A stretch of 64,000 nt of DNA from Liolophura sinensis (GCF_032854445.1 NC_088303.1:29243265-29307264); one strand, 5' to 3'; counted from the stretch's first letter, positions 33,601-47,279 are shown. Numbers and translations are program-made. The notes: generated by a model not told the origin, from the letters alone.

Positions 33601-35060
33601 GTATAACTTAAATCGAAATATAACCTGTAGCAAGCTTATTTCATAGTCCCAGAAATCATCACATACAGTCAAATGTCCATGTGGATAACTGTAGTGTATC
33701 TTAAACTGATTAAACATGTGTAGATTCTATTAGGCTGAACTTTGCTGTTTGTGTGCTAAATACTTGTAGGACCGTCATCCATTATGTTGTATTTTTAGTA
33801 GGAGTCAATTTACACGCATATGCAGGTGTTGTAAAATTATGTGCCTGCAAAAATACACTAAAATTGCATGATGTCCCAGAGCTGTACTTCTGGAGTCATT
33901 CTCTGAAAGATTGCTGATCTTGAAATTTTGCAGTTTGAAATCTTAAATTTTGGAGCTTTCTCAGCTCATTCCAGACCTCTCATCCAAGGAAGCATAACTG
34001 GAGTAGTCCAAATGCAAGGTGATAAATTTGCGAAACACATATATATAGCCTTAGTGCAAGATTGTTAAATTTTACAAGTTTGCTCAGCGAATACATTGTT
34101 CTTTGTTTATCAGATGAGTCATGACAGTTAATTCTCATTTATATGTAATTCTGATTCATAGGTTTGAAAGATTTTTACACCCAGCAACATCATCACATCT
34201 TCCAATATCCATATGGCCATCAATGAAAAACGTACAATTATTTCATTTGTATTTGAGACAGAAAACAAAAGACTATACTAATCCCATGGGTATCAAATAC
34301 CGTAATTAATGAGTTCATGTCTTATGTAGCACTTGGGATGAAAATCTCATAATTTACATGGTGAGAAACATACTTAAGTCTGTAGTTATCAGACACGGAA
34401 TGGTGCAGTCTAGCATAAAGGACATCTGTGGAATAGCTGCTTATTTTGTCCAGATATCCAATATGGTTGTACTAACTGTTCCTGTCTGAATCCTAACTGA
34501 CACATCCAGAAGCGATCTTCAATAGCACTAATTCAACAACCATAATACAGCCTTAATATTCAAAGTCTTTACATCTTATAAGACACAAGGCTTTGTTACA
34601 AAAAAAAATCTGTACACAAGTTCTTGCCCCAACAGAATATGTAAAATAGATCTGTTATGATCTATCCTCTAAAAGATTTGAGAAACACACGCAGAGAAAA
34701 ACTTCCGAGCTAAATTTTCTAACAGAAGCCACAGTTCCTGTAGCTTTTTGTGATCACAATATGGTTCCAGGAAGAACTGAGATGACACAAATCACTTGAC
34801 ATTTCAGTGATCATTTTCAAACTTTCATCACCACCTCCACGTTTTTGAAGTAGTTCACTGTATCACATGTGAACACCCTGTACACAGTCAAACTTGGTGT
34901 AGAGATGCACACAAATGTCTGGACACAACCAGCATGCTTAATAATATACATGTATGCTTCCTCAGGTTGAGTTCACAATGAATCATAAATAATCCAGCAT
35001 GTCATGAGGGCAGCAATGTCGGATTAAAATTTCGTGTAATCTTACACCAAGGCATCATGT

Positions 35061-38000
35061 TCAGTTATGAGCTGCTCTATGCCCTTTCATGTAGCCAACC
35101 CAGCGGTCAGCTGTAGTCCTGAATATAGGGTCTGATTCTATGGTGGCCAGTAATAACAACTGGTTAATGTGCGTTGTGTGGTAATCCCACCGAGCCAGAT
35201 TAGGCGCCATGCCCAGTGTGAAATGGCGCAGGTCATATATCGTACCAGAACCAGTGTCAAACAACAACAGCATAGACTTGAGCGATTGAATGCCCGCATT
35301 GTACAAGCGTTCTGCCGGCTCGGCTTTGTCTGAAGGTGCCACTTGGGTCAGGTCGTACAAACCGATCAGCGAGAAAATAAATCCGTTCAGCACAAAACTA
35401 CTGGGTGTCGTTGGGTATTCTTCGTACCAGTCATAGACGCCTGCGAACTTGGCCAGCACACCTCCCTGCTCGCTGCTGATCTCGTAAAGTTTAGTTGCGT
35501 CCAGAGCAGCGTCTAGGTACTTGTGGTCTTTTGTCATGAGGTAGGCACGGATTAGAAGGGAGATGGCTTGGCCCTGAGCCATAGCTGAATACCAGCCCGG
35601 TGGTAAGTCCAGCACTTCGGGTACCAGTCGACGCTTCACCATGATTGGCCAGCCGCCACGGCTATCCTGGTGCCGCACCAGCCAATCAGCTGCATCATAA
35701 AACTGGTCCAGATGTGATGACGATGATAGTGTCACGTTGTCGATGTAACCATGACCCCGCACACAAACACTGACCAGTTTCACGAAGTCCGACTTCAACT
35801 GGTTGCGTTTGGATTTGCCGTACTTCAAGGCCAAGCCTTTCTGAAGATCTATGATGAGATCTCGCGTTATACGACTCCATTTTTTCCTGCGATCGCCCAA
35901 GCCGTAGAAAATCTCTCTACCGTGGAACATCATAAGGGTTGTGCTCTGCACGTAATGAATGCGCATACTATCCCCATTGTTTGTTTCTAGCGTCACAGAT
36001 ATGCTTCCATTTGTAATGAACTTCATCTGAACATTAAAAATGTAGCCTGCCTCCTCATCAAGTGACATCACTATTCCACGACTCTTTAATGAATCTGAAA
36101 TTATAACAAAATAAAATGTTGTATAATAATGACTATTTATCACAATCATTCAAAATGAAAAAATGCTGAAAAGTTACAAAGGAATCTCAAGAGACAAAAG
36201 GCAAAAACAATCTTCATATCACACGGCTTCTTCATAGACAGAAGATTTTCGATTTATTCATTCGCTTTGTTTCTTAATAAAGATTAATTCATATCCAGAT
36301 ATTCTGGTTGAGTAGTCCAGCAAAGCAATGGGCTTCTAAACATGCATCAAGTGGTGGACTTTCCAACATAAAGAGCAGACAAGCCAACATGCGGAGGACT
36401 TGAACCAGCCAACCAACAAACCTCACTAGTCAAGGGATCTGGATGAAAGATGTCCCCAGTTAAATCACTCACTCAATGACTGAGTTTCCTTCTTATGAAC
36501 ACATTTAAGGAAAGGATGAAACAATGTTCAGTGGAAGGAAACTTATCAGGCCTCAACTGTGAGAAGCGCCCTGACTAAAGAACCAATCGATTTATTTATT
36601 CATTTGGTCGGTTGATGCCACACTCAAGACTTCTCCACTTATACAAAGACCGTCAGTTATATGAGTGGATGAAACGAAAAAAGTGTGTGAAAGAAACCAA
36701 CCACCAAACTTTTGTAAGTTACTGACAAATTATAGAAACAATTAAAAAATCAACAAGTTATAATTTTCAAATTTCTACTTCTAAAAATTTAGACCAACAT
36801 ATCTAGGATCAAACAACTGACCAATTAAATAATCGTATAATTAATTCAAACTTGTACAGTGTATTTCTAAAACGTCACACCAACATACCTGAAGTTTTGA
36901 ACTCGATCACATTCGTATCCAGAGTTCCATCGCGTATGATGTCCATTTGTGACTTGCGATCTGGTACAGTCCAATCAGACACATCCTCCTCTTCTCCATC
37001 TTCCAGGATTACCACATCAGGCTTCCCATCTCGCAAGTACTTGCTGTAATGGCTCAGGCCATATTGGGCTATTTGGATAGGGTAGAAGTAGCCCTGAGGG
37101 CCCCACTGGGTGGACAGGGGCACAGCTGAAACACAAACCACAAAGGTTACTTGGGTATCTAATCTATACAACTGATCACAAGAACATGATGTTATCTGGT
37201 CAGCATCTGGATTTATGCTTAACCCGACACCACAGAAATTACCTGACCTGAAATTACCTGTACATAAACGGATAAACCATCACAATATACAGAGACTTCC
37301 ACAACAAATGCACTGCATTTGATGACATATGTGCCAGCCAAGGTCACTCAAGGTTAACTCTCTGCTGGGACGGCTAAAGAAGTTCCCGACACATTACCCA
37401 GGGCAGATTTGGCAGTTAATTGCATAATGGCATGATTAAAATAAATGAGCTTGGCCATATCACCAATGACCATAGTTGTGACTATCACTTTCAATCTAAG
37501 TAATTTTCTTAGTCTATCTATGCAAGTGATCAAAATAACAAAGATGCAAGCTGTGTACCTGTACTTGACACAAAGTATATGCAATTGATCAAAAACCAAA
37601 GAAATTACCTGACCAAACCTGTACATTGTATATGCATGGATTTACATTAGTGTATCTATGCAAGTGATCAAAACCACAAAGAAGTATCCTGTATACCTGT
37701 ACTTTACCCTAAATATACGTAACTGATCAAAAACCACAGAAGTTTTCTGACCTGTATACCTGTATTAAACCTAACAAGTACAATTCATCAAAAACCACAC
37801 AGAAATTACCTGACCTGTGTGACTCCACTAACACCTAATCCATACCACTGATCAAAAACACATACACAACTGGCCTGTAGACTTATATGTAATCTGAACA
37901 GACGATCAAAAACATACACTATTTACCTGTATACCTGTCATTAAACCTAAACATAAACAACTGATCAAAGACCAAAGTTACCTAACCTGTGCACCTGGGC

Positions 38001-41000
38001 TTACAACTAATATATAAAGGTGATCAAAGACCACATGGAAGTTACCTGACCTGTATACCTGCACTTTCACTTATTCTAAACAACTGATCAAAAACTACAC
38101 ATAGTGTGTGTGGCCTGTCTATCTCTACTCATACAAGCAGTCATGTATGCCACCGTTTCTGCATAATTGTACTTGTATTAAATAGTACAGGTCACAAGCA
38201 CTGAACTATAACAGCAAGATGGGGATTGATGTATTTGTATACAGCTTGCAACGCCTTGTGTAGCTGACAACAGACTGATGAAAAGAAGAGCTCTGCACCA
38301 TTCCTCAGCATTTATACTCCTGCTCTGTAACAGTTGCACTGATTATTGGTTTGTTTTATTTGGGGTTTAAAAATCACACTTTCAACATTACTGCAATCAT
38401 TGTATTTATAGCTGTCCTTCCACTAAACCAGGCATATAATCCAAAAGACATGACACTTCATAAATGTCACCATATTCCTCTTTGAATAAAGATGTCTTTG
38501 TAGAACACTACTTCTTTTTATTGAATTCCTAACTTGGGGATTTGCCCTAAAGAACCACAACATTTTAAAACAAGTGTAACAGATGAGCAGAGGAGTCTAA
38601 TTTTCTCTGAGGGCACATTTATGCTCTGCTCTGATAGTGTAGCTATATCTTGTAGTTCATGCTTGGGAGGCTAGCCATGTGGCACACATCATGCCAGGCT
38701 TTCCTTGATTCTTTTGATAACCACCCACCACAGTTTCTACCTCCCTGAACTGAAGAGGTGAACAGGATGTGTAGTTCTCGTTTGTTGCCGTGGGTGATGC
38801 ACCACAGATTCTACTCTGCTTTGATGATAGAGTTTGCAGCTCCATGGGTCAAACTATCAGCACTGAGATGAGTGGGGGTGGGTGTGGGGAGGTTGAGAAG
38901 TGATAAGGGTTCACATTTGGGACAGAATCCTAACAAAATTTCTGTTTCCAGAAGGCTCACTTTGTCCTAGGTGACACAAACATTATATTAACACGTTCCA
39001 GATTTTCACCCAGCACTGGTGAGTATTAAGACCTGTACAGGTTAACCTCTGGTAGGTCAGGAGTCAAAACATCTGAGATTTACAACACAAAATCACATTA
39101 GGGAAAAAGCCTCGCTAAATCAACTTACATAACACTGTCAGGGTCCCTGTCTCTCCCTCCCTCTCTCCCTCTTTCCCTCCCTCCCTCCCCCTCAAAAAAA
39201 GATCCTTCAGCTAATGAGAACCATCACAATATACAGAAGCTTCCACAACAAATGCACTGCATTTGATGACATATGTGCCAGCCAAGGTCACTCAAGGTTA
39301 ACTCTCTGCTGGGACGGCTAAAGAAGTTCCTGACACATTACCCAAGGCAGATTTGGCAGTTAATTGCATAATGGCATGATTAAAATAAATGAGCTCGGCC
39401 ATATCACCAATGACCATAGTTGTGACTATCACTTTCAATCTAAGTAATTTTCTTCCAATTTTTTCACTTGTGTCTCACATAACATTGTATCCATTTACAC
39501 ATTCTTTTCCCACATTTGCTTCCTACTGATTATGGTCTTTTCACAGCATAGCCGTGTCTCAAAGAATGAATTTAAAGAACATGCAGACTGTATTTCAAAC
39601 TTTCCCAACATTTCCTCTACATAATTGAATGATTGTCAAGTGTGTAACGCTTAAAAATCATGGTGACACCCTTTTGCTCAGAGGTTACAAAGTGTCCACA
39701 AAATAACCTTGATAAAGCATCCCACCGACCTTGATGCCATGGTTTCTTCTTGTGATGTAACAAGTCACAACAAGCTAGAATTTATGACTGCATACTGAAA
39801 TAATCCCCAACACCAACAATCATGGAATCACAAATCCTGCTTATTCCCCTTCTCCTGTGCTTTATTTGACAGATCTAAAACTGGGTGTAAACTTCATGTA
39901 AGCTGAACTAATTCAAATGGTTTGTGTTAATGTGTCCGTCCAATGAGTCTGAAGAATAGTAATGTTGAGGAAACCAGTTTCCTTCTCCCACCCACAAGCA
40001 TGACTGTCATCATGTATTAAAGTGAAAAATTCACCAATCAAGTACATAAAATACCCTCTACAAAATGGTGCCCTACTTTAGTAAGGGGAGAGAAATATAG
40101 TCGGGATTGGGTGTGAGATGATTTCAGTGTTATACCTTCCATTCCGCTGATACACTTGACCCGATCGCGCACCTCCACATTGTAATGTTCAAAGGACATG
40201 AAAACTCCATCTGGACTGTACTTCTCTTTGGGAGGGAAGACTTTAGAGTAACTGTGCTGCCATTCAAAGCGCTCATAGCCATCATAATCTTCTATTTTAC
40301 CATACACCTGTAAAGACAGAAACAAGACCACAGTGAGAATCCATCTAGACTCAAATTATCAAATCATAATGATAAGTATGAATAAATAAATTGATAAATA
40401 AAACATAAAACAAAAAAATACTGAATTTAAAAGTATATTTTCCAATCAAAGAATTTATCAGGAAGCTATGACAGAACCGTGTACAAATGTTCAGTCAATC
40501 AAGGCAACTGTAGATAACCCTGAAATTTATCTGAGCAGGCATAGAGTTACTGTATTTCAGCTAAAATGTATCATTTTAAACATATTTTTCTTGATTCACC
40601 CAACTTATGAGGCCATCTAAAAAAGACTTTTTTTTTGGTGAATTCTGAATAATTTCTTATCAAATAAAACATTTTAGGGCCTTCATGTGCTTACAACAGT
40701 GTCTATTTGCATACCAAACTACAGGTGAAACACAGTTACTGTTTTCATCTGGTTTTTCTCAAACATACTTCCAGTAGTTACACAGGGCACATTGAATCAC
40801 TCAGCTAAATCAACAGTTTCAATGTTTATTTACTTAAAAGTAGACCATTCATTGTACACCAGCACACACAGCTCACACCGCCCATACAATGCAGCGAGTG
40901 GCTCCATCAGCGGCTCCATCAGGGGGTGTTAACAACTGTTAGTTGTTCTGCTATAGACATCTCCATCATCACTTACATTCACTGTAACCATCAATGGAGC

Positions 41001-44000
41001 CAATTTGCCACATTTACAATTGAGTTCATCAAAACACAATAACACTTAGCTGTGTTGACACAAGGAAAATAAACAAAAAAAAAAGAGACACCCCACATAT
41101 TTTCTATTTTTCTGCGGATGACCCAAAACTTAAAAAAAAAATATGTTGTAGTAGATTACTTAGAACGGGATATCACACAAGGGGAGAGAACAGTTCAGGA
41201 GAGATTCATACCGCATGTGTACATGTGTATATGGTAGGCATATTAAAGTCGTATATACATGAGAGATTAGTGTAAATTTGCAAGAGATCTGACATCCCAC
41301 AGTAAAACAACGTGGTCTTGCCCTCGGGCACCATGTTAGATGAATGGTCTCTGTTAAATGATGCCTAAAATCAACATCATGCACCACATGTTGGTCTGAA
41401 GACACAGGCTGGTGCTGACATAGACAACACAATTTGATGTGTAATAAGTCTAAATTCTCTAACTATTTGGTATTTCATACTGGTCTTTTTTATGACAGTG
41501 AATGAACTGTTATTTGATTTTCAGATAGATAGTAATTTGTACTTTTCTAATCCACTCCCCACATTTATTAAAATATCCTCCAAAGAATATTCTGCGAATC
41601 TTGCAGCTATGCATGTTTGTTCTGGCTTCAGTGCACAGCAATATAAATCTTCCATGGCCCACAAAAAAAGATCTGTTCCACAGATGCGGCTGTTGTCATG
41701 TAGTCAGATTTTATGAGCTTTGGAGGATGCAAGAGCTGAAATTCTGACCAGCCAATGCCTGTACCTGTCCACTTACGCTCCACACAGAGGTGATTTATAT
41801 GCCCCACAGGGGCATACAGTATCTGTGTGGAGAATATATTACCACTGCTCTACTTAGATGTGATCCCTGCTAATTTTTTCTGCATAAAAAGAAACATTTG
41901 TTTGTAATAAATACTAAATCATTCCAATATGACAGCATCTGATATGAAATAATCGTTTGGAGCGCAGGGTTAATAATCCAGTAGCCAGGAGTTCAATACT
42001 AACATAAACCATGACTCACAATTTTCTCTAAATGCTCCCTAGACAATAACCAATGCCAGTCTTGACAGATTATAATTGTCAAACCTTTTTTGTATGTTTA
42101 CCTGCTCATTTACTTTTAAAAAATCTGGATTCAAACTTGTCTCTTTTTTATTTCTACAAAGATTAAACCTTTCTTAACATCTTTGAGAGGCATTTAGAAG
42201 TTGAGTTGACAACGGTATTAGTATCTATACCGAAACGTCGCTTCCAAATAAAACAGAAGTTGTTATCCATATATCTCGTTATGTTATAACCCTTTCTTGC
42301 ATCTAGAACAATATAACATGTATAGTATCTGCATTGCTGAGTATTTGATGGGAATGTCTGCCATAGTTCAGTTAAATATTGTCAAAGAAAGGATAATCCC
42401 TCATCGGGAATATCAAAAAAAAACAATATAGGAAACAGAACCAGGAAACATTTTGCATTTCAACTGAATGGTTCAAGCAGGCATGGCAAACGGGTTTTAG
42501 AGCAGGTTAACCCAGTACACCAATGAGCCCTCTTGGGGGCAAAGTATTCTGGCATTTCCCAGAGCGCTTAAACTCTGACCAGTCATTACACAGTTATTTA
42601 TAAAGGTACTGTAGGTCACTCAAGGATTTCCTTTCCTTAATGTTCTTTTAAGTAAGTTCCTTCATTCTTTGGTTGGCCTTAAAAAATGACAACTCTGATA
42701 CTCAAGTTGTTCTAAACAGCTGTTGTGGCAGTTGCTTGTCAATATTTTGTGTCCTCATTTTTTTCTTTTTCAAATTTTGTGACCAGGCAAGTTTTCAATT
42801 AGACACCAAATCTGAGTGCTACATCCTGTGTTCTGCATAGATGCTACTGGAAGGCATAGCCCTAAACCTGGACTATTTCAAAACTGTTATTCTTTTTGCC
42901 TTTCTGAACATGTTCACCAAAAGCTTAAATTCCATAGTTTGCATTCCTGCACATTTTACAACAAAAACATCAAGGGGAAAATAAGCTGCTTTATTTGCAA
43001 AAAAATTAGATTAATACTGGACATGTAAAAAAAGCTGCCACAGTCAACCATGTATTAAATCACAGTATATGCCATCCACATTACAAAAACAGTTGGGAAA
43101 ATTTGAAATGTCCAAAACTCTTTGCTAAAAACATTTTTTTTTCTTTTCATTTTTGCCTTCATGGAAAGATAGGGTTATACAGCTACTAAAAGCCCATGTC
43201 ATTGTGCTGGCAGTCTAAGCCATTTTTCTCTAAAAAATGATACTCTAAATTTTAGGGCCATTTCCACAAACACAGGTTAAAACCTTTTGGCACGTGGTAA
43301 CACTAGACCAGTGGTCTCCCAGTTTTTATTCCCTTAGGATGCCAGTTGTGTGTTTAACAGGCTGCTGTAGCAATGCTTAGAGAAGACTTATCACCAATAA
43401 CTCACAGCTAATGGGGATTCTGAGAGGGATATGGGAGTCATAGCCTTTAGGGAGCTAAGTTCTGGATCCTTGACACTGGCAGAAAGCTTGGCCAGCTTGT
43501 CTTCACTACACACGCGGCTGATCTAATACTTTGGCAATATAACCTTCCCAGCTAACCTACAAGGCGCAAAATGCTACTTTATTTGTCAAGAGTGGAATTG
43601 TCGTCACTTGCTCCTGAGATGTGCAGTTGTCTTGCCAAATGCTTTTGTAAGTTTTCTTCACTCTTCAGACACTTGTAATGCAAACATGTTTTGTAAATGC
43701 ATTCTTGACCGTATGTTTTCAAAACTTCCCCAATTGTTCATACTGTGTGGCATATTTCCCAACACGCCCATAATGTGCAAAACTGCCTTAATTGTTCTCA
43801 AGGTAGACAGTCTTATTGTGTTCTCAAAGTGCACAGTCTTTTTTTTTATCGCAAGGTGTGCAGTCGTATTTTGATCTAACAGTGTGCTATCTTATTCTGA
43901 TCTAAAGGTGTGCGGTCTTATTGTGATCTAACAGTGTGCACTCTTATTTTGATCTCAAGGTGTGCAGTCGTATTGTGATCTAACAGTGTGCAATCCTATT

Positions 44001-46871
44001 CTGTTCTAAATATGTGTAACTGTCAGAGCTTTATCCTTAAAAAGAGAACAATGTAATGTAATCCTAAAATACTGGCCCTCAGGGTTTTTAATCTCAAGAA
44101 CATGGGACTTGCCAAGCTGTAATATGTAATTAAATAATATGATAGGTGTTTAGTGCCCAAAAGTTCATAAAAACTTATCGATTTTACCTGCGAAAACATA
44201 AATCTAGGAGAAGTTATGGAGTTAGTATTATGTTTATTTGTTTCCAGCAGCTTCATAAATCTGGTTTTGTAATACATCATATCCACAGCTGCCAAATAAA
44301 GATTAATGAACCATCTACACACAAAATGCATGGATAAGAATATCTCACTAGTAATCATGTGCCAACATGTTTATTTTATGTCTACACCGGATGTCTCAAA
44401 ACTAACTTTATTGACAAAGCATTCATTTTGTACCTCAAATATGCTTCACTTGTCCTTGTATTTCCTGTAGATGAAACTGTGTATATGCATGTGTATGCCA
44501 AAAACATCTACACACAAAATTTCTCTTAGCAATCTTAGCACTCAATTTTGTGTTAAAACAAAAATAGCAGTACTCTTTTCAGAGCAGTTTTCCATGCAAT
44601 TTTTCACACAAAATCTTTTCTTTCGAAGTCAACACTAATTTATTGAAGATTTCAAGATTCTGGACATACTGGAGAGCAAAGTCAAGAATAGAATAACCAC
44701 TGCGAGCATATCAGCTCATATTTATGCAACTTTTTTAATCTATTGTTTTCAATTATTAACAGATACAGCGATATTGATTTGGGGGAAAAAAAGCAAGTCT
44801 GCACAATATTCTCAAAATATTACAGTAATAATAAATACAAACATCATTTATTGCCTTTTGTGTCTTTACATTAATGTCTATCGTATCCACATTTATAATC
44901 AAGCTCCCACTAGAAATAACTGCACCATGACATTTGTTCTTTTGTGTACACATTTCACGATATACAAAACCTGAAGCAAAAGAGAACAGTCAAAGTCATG
45001 GGTATTTTATGTGGGAAAAAAAGCCACTCAGGTGGAAAAATTATTCATCATAAATTTATTTCTTTGTACTACCTACTTCATGAGGCCTAAATATGGGTTG
45101 TGGCTCCAAGGAGAACTTACATGTCAGATTTTGTAAGTTTGTTGGAGTTTTCAGACAGGTTACAAAAACGATAGTGAAGATATGTGAGACACTTGTCATA
45201 CTCACCATATTATGCCATCCAAAGCCATTCACATACCACTTTTAGCCTTAATTTTCAGACAACAAAAGTTTAACACAAAATTTTTTTTTCCTTTTACTGT
45301 TTCTGAGAAGCTCTGGTGAGATAGGTTTCTTTTGTGAGATTTCCAGAGGCAAAGCTAGAATTCAACATTGTAGTAAATATAACTCATTTACATTCTCAGG
45401 TTTTGAAGGAGGTAAATGAAATCGGTTGTATTATTTGCTTAAACTGTTACAATTATCACAGAAATAGTTTCTGTGATGATTTTATTAGAACTGTTTAAAA
45501 TATTCGAGAAAACTGACCTTTACATGAAACTGACCTTTATCCTGAATGTCGTAATCACGCTGAACACTTTATTATAAACTGCCCATTAAATTTACACCAC
45601 AAAATCTACAAGTAATCTATCTTACTTGCGCTCCCCTTATACGCCCTCAAGATTTTCATGTTAACCTTTATTATCTTAGCATATCAGCATCCGGAGAATT
45701 GTGAATAAATTTACATGAACTCCACACCAGTCAGCCAGCCATAATGATGGCTTTAATTCCAAAGTGTCCTATTCAGAGGAGAAGTGTTCTCACACCTCAC
45801 CTAAGATACCTGAAATTTGATCAAGCACCTGAGTGACACAGGAAGTATTACCTATCCTGATTTGACCTCAGATAAACCCTGCAGTTTACACCTTTGGACA
45901 CATACATGATGAGTCATATTCAAGTTTCAATCTGTGCTTCCCTACTTTCAGACCTAAAAAAATCCATATCCAACAATTTCCTTAGAGGCTTCTTTTCACT
46001 ACTTTGTTCTATTTTCAGCAGAGCCTGGCGGATACCCATGACCATCCACAGGTTGCTGGCAGACCATCCCATGAACGGGAAGAGAGGCAGCCAACATGAG
46101 CTGGGTGAGAGGCTCCTGGTTCATTTCACTGTGCTATCCGACAAAGGAACAAAACATCATGCACTCACCTCAAAGTATTTCTGTAAAAAGCTAAACGGGA
46201 AGTAAACTTCATTTTCTTCTCTTCTCCCTTGAACAGAATACTCCCCATTGATCACACATTCAATTTCCTGATATTTGACTGGTCCCTTTTCTTGTGACAT
46301 TTTTTCCACCATGTTGAAAGACTGAGCACCTCTGTTGTGGTAATGTAACTCTCCATCAATCTGCCGATTCTCGTCCCTAGCAACCAACCAAAAACAAACG
46401 ATTCTACATAAAAAGGGCTTAAATTTGTCAAACAATTTGCAATCATAATGCAAAATCTATTCATCACCATATACTAATCAGTGGACTTTGTGAAAAACAA
46501 GTCTTTCCATACACACATATTTTCAAATCAGCTGTTGCAATTGTTTTTGTTTTGTGTTTTTTCAAACAGATCTCTCAACTTCTCAATCTGGATTAATGTA
46601 TTACTGGTGTTAATTAACTTTGAGAAAAAATACCCAATCAATCTAACCTGCTCTCTTCAGCAACTCTTGGATCAAACAGCAAAGAATATTGCAACAGTCT
46701 AATTTTGTTTCATCAATCTAAGGCCAAAAAATGCCTGAACCATTCTCACCTAAAAAAATTGTCGTCTTTTTTATTCACATCACATCGTGTCCAAAGTGAA
46801 AAGACGAAGTAGACTCCACAAAGGAGCAAGCAGACAATGGCAGACTTGAGGAGTTTCCACCTACGCATCAT
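35061..46871 (-). CDS. GLCE: D-glucuronyl C5-epimerase (heparan sulfate biosynthesis)
   Basis: Golgi enzyme that converts D-glucuronic acid to L-iduronic acid in N-sulfated heparosan. Coding exons: 46871-46750, 46376-46169, 40307-40136, 37125-36889 and 36094-35061. Phases 2,0,1,1 match, giving 590 aa against 617 in human. Start is [16 protein letters not shown], a short basic stretch then a hydrophobic segment (about residues 7-27), i.e. a type II signal anchor. Family blocks follow: [98 protein letters not shown] and [13 protein letters not shown]. The tyrosines matching human Tyr500, Tyr560 and Tyr578 are present (about residues 473, 533 and 551), so it should be active. The end KGHRAAHN matches the human KGSRAKHN. 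The stem region is shorter than in human. The ATG immediately upstream of MRRW is taken as the start. Confidence 0.96.
36588..36680 (-). mobile_element. Degenerate SINE tail fragment in the GLCE last intron
   Basis: TTTATTTATTCATTTGGTCG followed by CACACTCAAGACTTCTCCAC and TTATACAAAGACCG matches the 3' region of the main SINE family with many changes. Confidence 0.5.
37275..37510. repeat. Direct duplication, copy 1 (236 bp)
   Basis: Matches 39219-39454 without gaps and with about five substitutions (about 98% identity). Starts AACCATCACAATATACAGAG and ends TAATTTTCTT. Lies in the GLCE intron between the exons at 40136 and 37125. No terminal repeats or poly(A) typical of a retroposon are seen. 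Confidence 0.93.
37520..38130. repeat. Degenerate tandem repeat, period about 60 bp, about nine units
   Basis: Recurring ACTGATCAAAAACCACA, then GAAATTACCTGACCTG and TATACCTGTA, for example near 37582, 37661, 37719, 37786, 37846, 37900, 37961, 38020 and 38086. The units are clearly diverged. The array directly follows copy 1 of the 236 bp duplication. Confidence 0.7.
39219..39454. repeat. Direct duplication, copy 2 (236 bp)
   Basis: Second copy, 1,944 bases to the right of copy 1 in the same orientation and intron. Preceded by a CT-rich simple repeat (about 39150-39190). Confidence 0.93.
43802..44013. repeat. 26 bp minisatellite, about eight units
   Basis: Units such as GGTGTGCAGTCGTATTTTGA and AGTGTGCACTCTTATTTTGA alternate. 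The (A/G)GTGTG start recurs at 43855, 43881, 43907, 43933, 43959 and 43985, exactly 26 bases apart, with weaker units to the left. Confidence 0.85.
46018..46143 (-). mobile_element. SINE fragment at the edge of GLCE exon 2
   Basis: CAGAGCCTGGCGGATACCCA, CCACAGGTTGCTGGCAGACC and AGAGGCAGCCAACATGAGCT belong to the main SINE family's middle and head region. It ends 26 bases from the donor of the exon at 46169, in the same strand sense as the gene. Confidence 0.7.
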
Positions 46872-46914
46872 GACAGGTACAGCATGTTACCACAAGCAAC
46901 TCTCACTCTCTCAC
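46872..46914 (-). other. GLCE: 5' UTR part of the first coding exon of GLCE
   Basis: TTGTTTTCTTGCAG at about 46928-46915 is a strong minus-strand acceptor 43 bases before the ATG. This implies at least one upstream noncoding exon to the right. The 24 bp minisatellite begins some 30 bases upstream of this acceptor. Confidence 0.6.
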
Positions 46915-46945
46915 CTGCAAGAAAACAATTCATAACAATTTAACA

Positions 46946-47279
46946 AGATTAACACCAACATGGACTCACAGATTAACACCAACTTGTACTCATAGATCAA
47001 CACCAACATGGACTCATAGATTAACACCAACTTGTACTCATAGATTAACACCAACTTGTACTCATAGATTAACACCAACTTGTACTCATAGATTAACACC
47101 AACATGCACTCACAGATTAACACCAAATTGTACTCATAGATTAACACCAACTTATACTCATAGATTAACACCAACATGGACTCGTAGATTAACGCCAATA
47201 TGGACTCATAGATTAACGCCAACATGGACTCATAGATTAACGCCAACATGGACTCATAGATTAACACCAACTTGTACTA
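46946..47279. repeat. 24 bp minisatellite, 14 units
   Basis: Unit close to GATTAACACCAACTTGTACT plus CATA. CACCAAC recurs every 24 bases from 46953 to 47265. Two unit types (ATGGACTCA and TTGTACTCA) are mixed. Because 24 is a multiple of three, the minus strand stays open as an 8-residue repeat for 119 codons. This is a by-product of the period, not evidence of a gene. Confidence 0.93.

Larger units (their letters stand above)
25319..35060. other. Gene-poor spacer between Pax gene B and GLCE, including both 3' UTRs
   Basis: No gene recognised. Contents: the 3' UTR of gene B, the inverted-repeat element at 25637, a SINE-tail-like fragment at about 27082-27131, a degenerate direct repeat at 28320-28640, a C-run block at 29381-29412, and the 41 bp minisatellite at 33086-33600. 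The right part probably includes the GLCE 3' UTR, which is read on the minus strand. I could not fix its poly(A) site. Confidence 0.5.
40308..46168 (-). other. GLCE intron 2
   Basis: AT-rich intron of 5.9 kb. Contains the 26 bp minisatellite at 43802-44013 and a SINE piece at 46018-46143. No further coding exon is needed: the flanking exons join in phase 0 and the protein aligns without a gap to human GLCE across the junction (YFEV-YGKI). Confidence 0.6.

Noticed and set aside
46911-47270. 119-codon minus-strand frame of repeated LVLIYEYK-type units
   Set aside because: Open only because the minisatellite period (24) is a multiple of three; it lies in the intron before the GLCE start exon.
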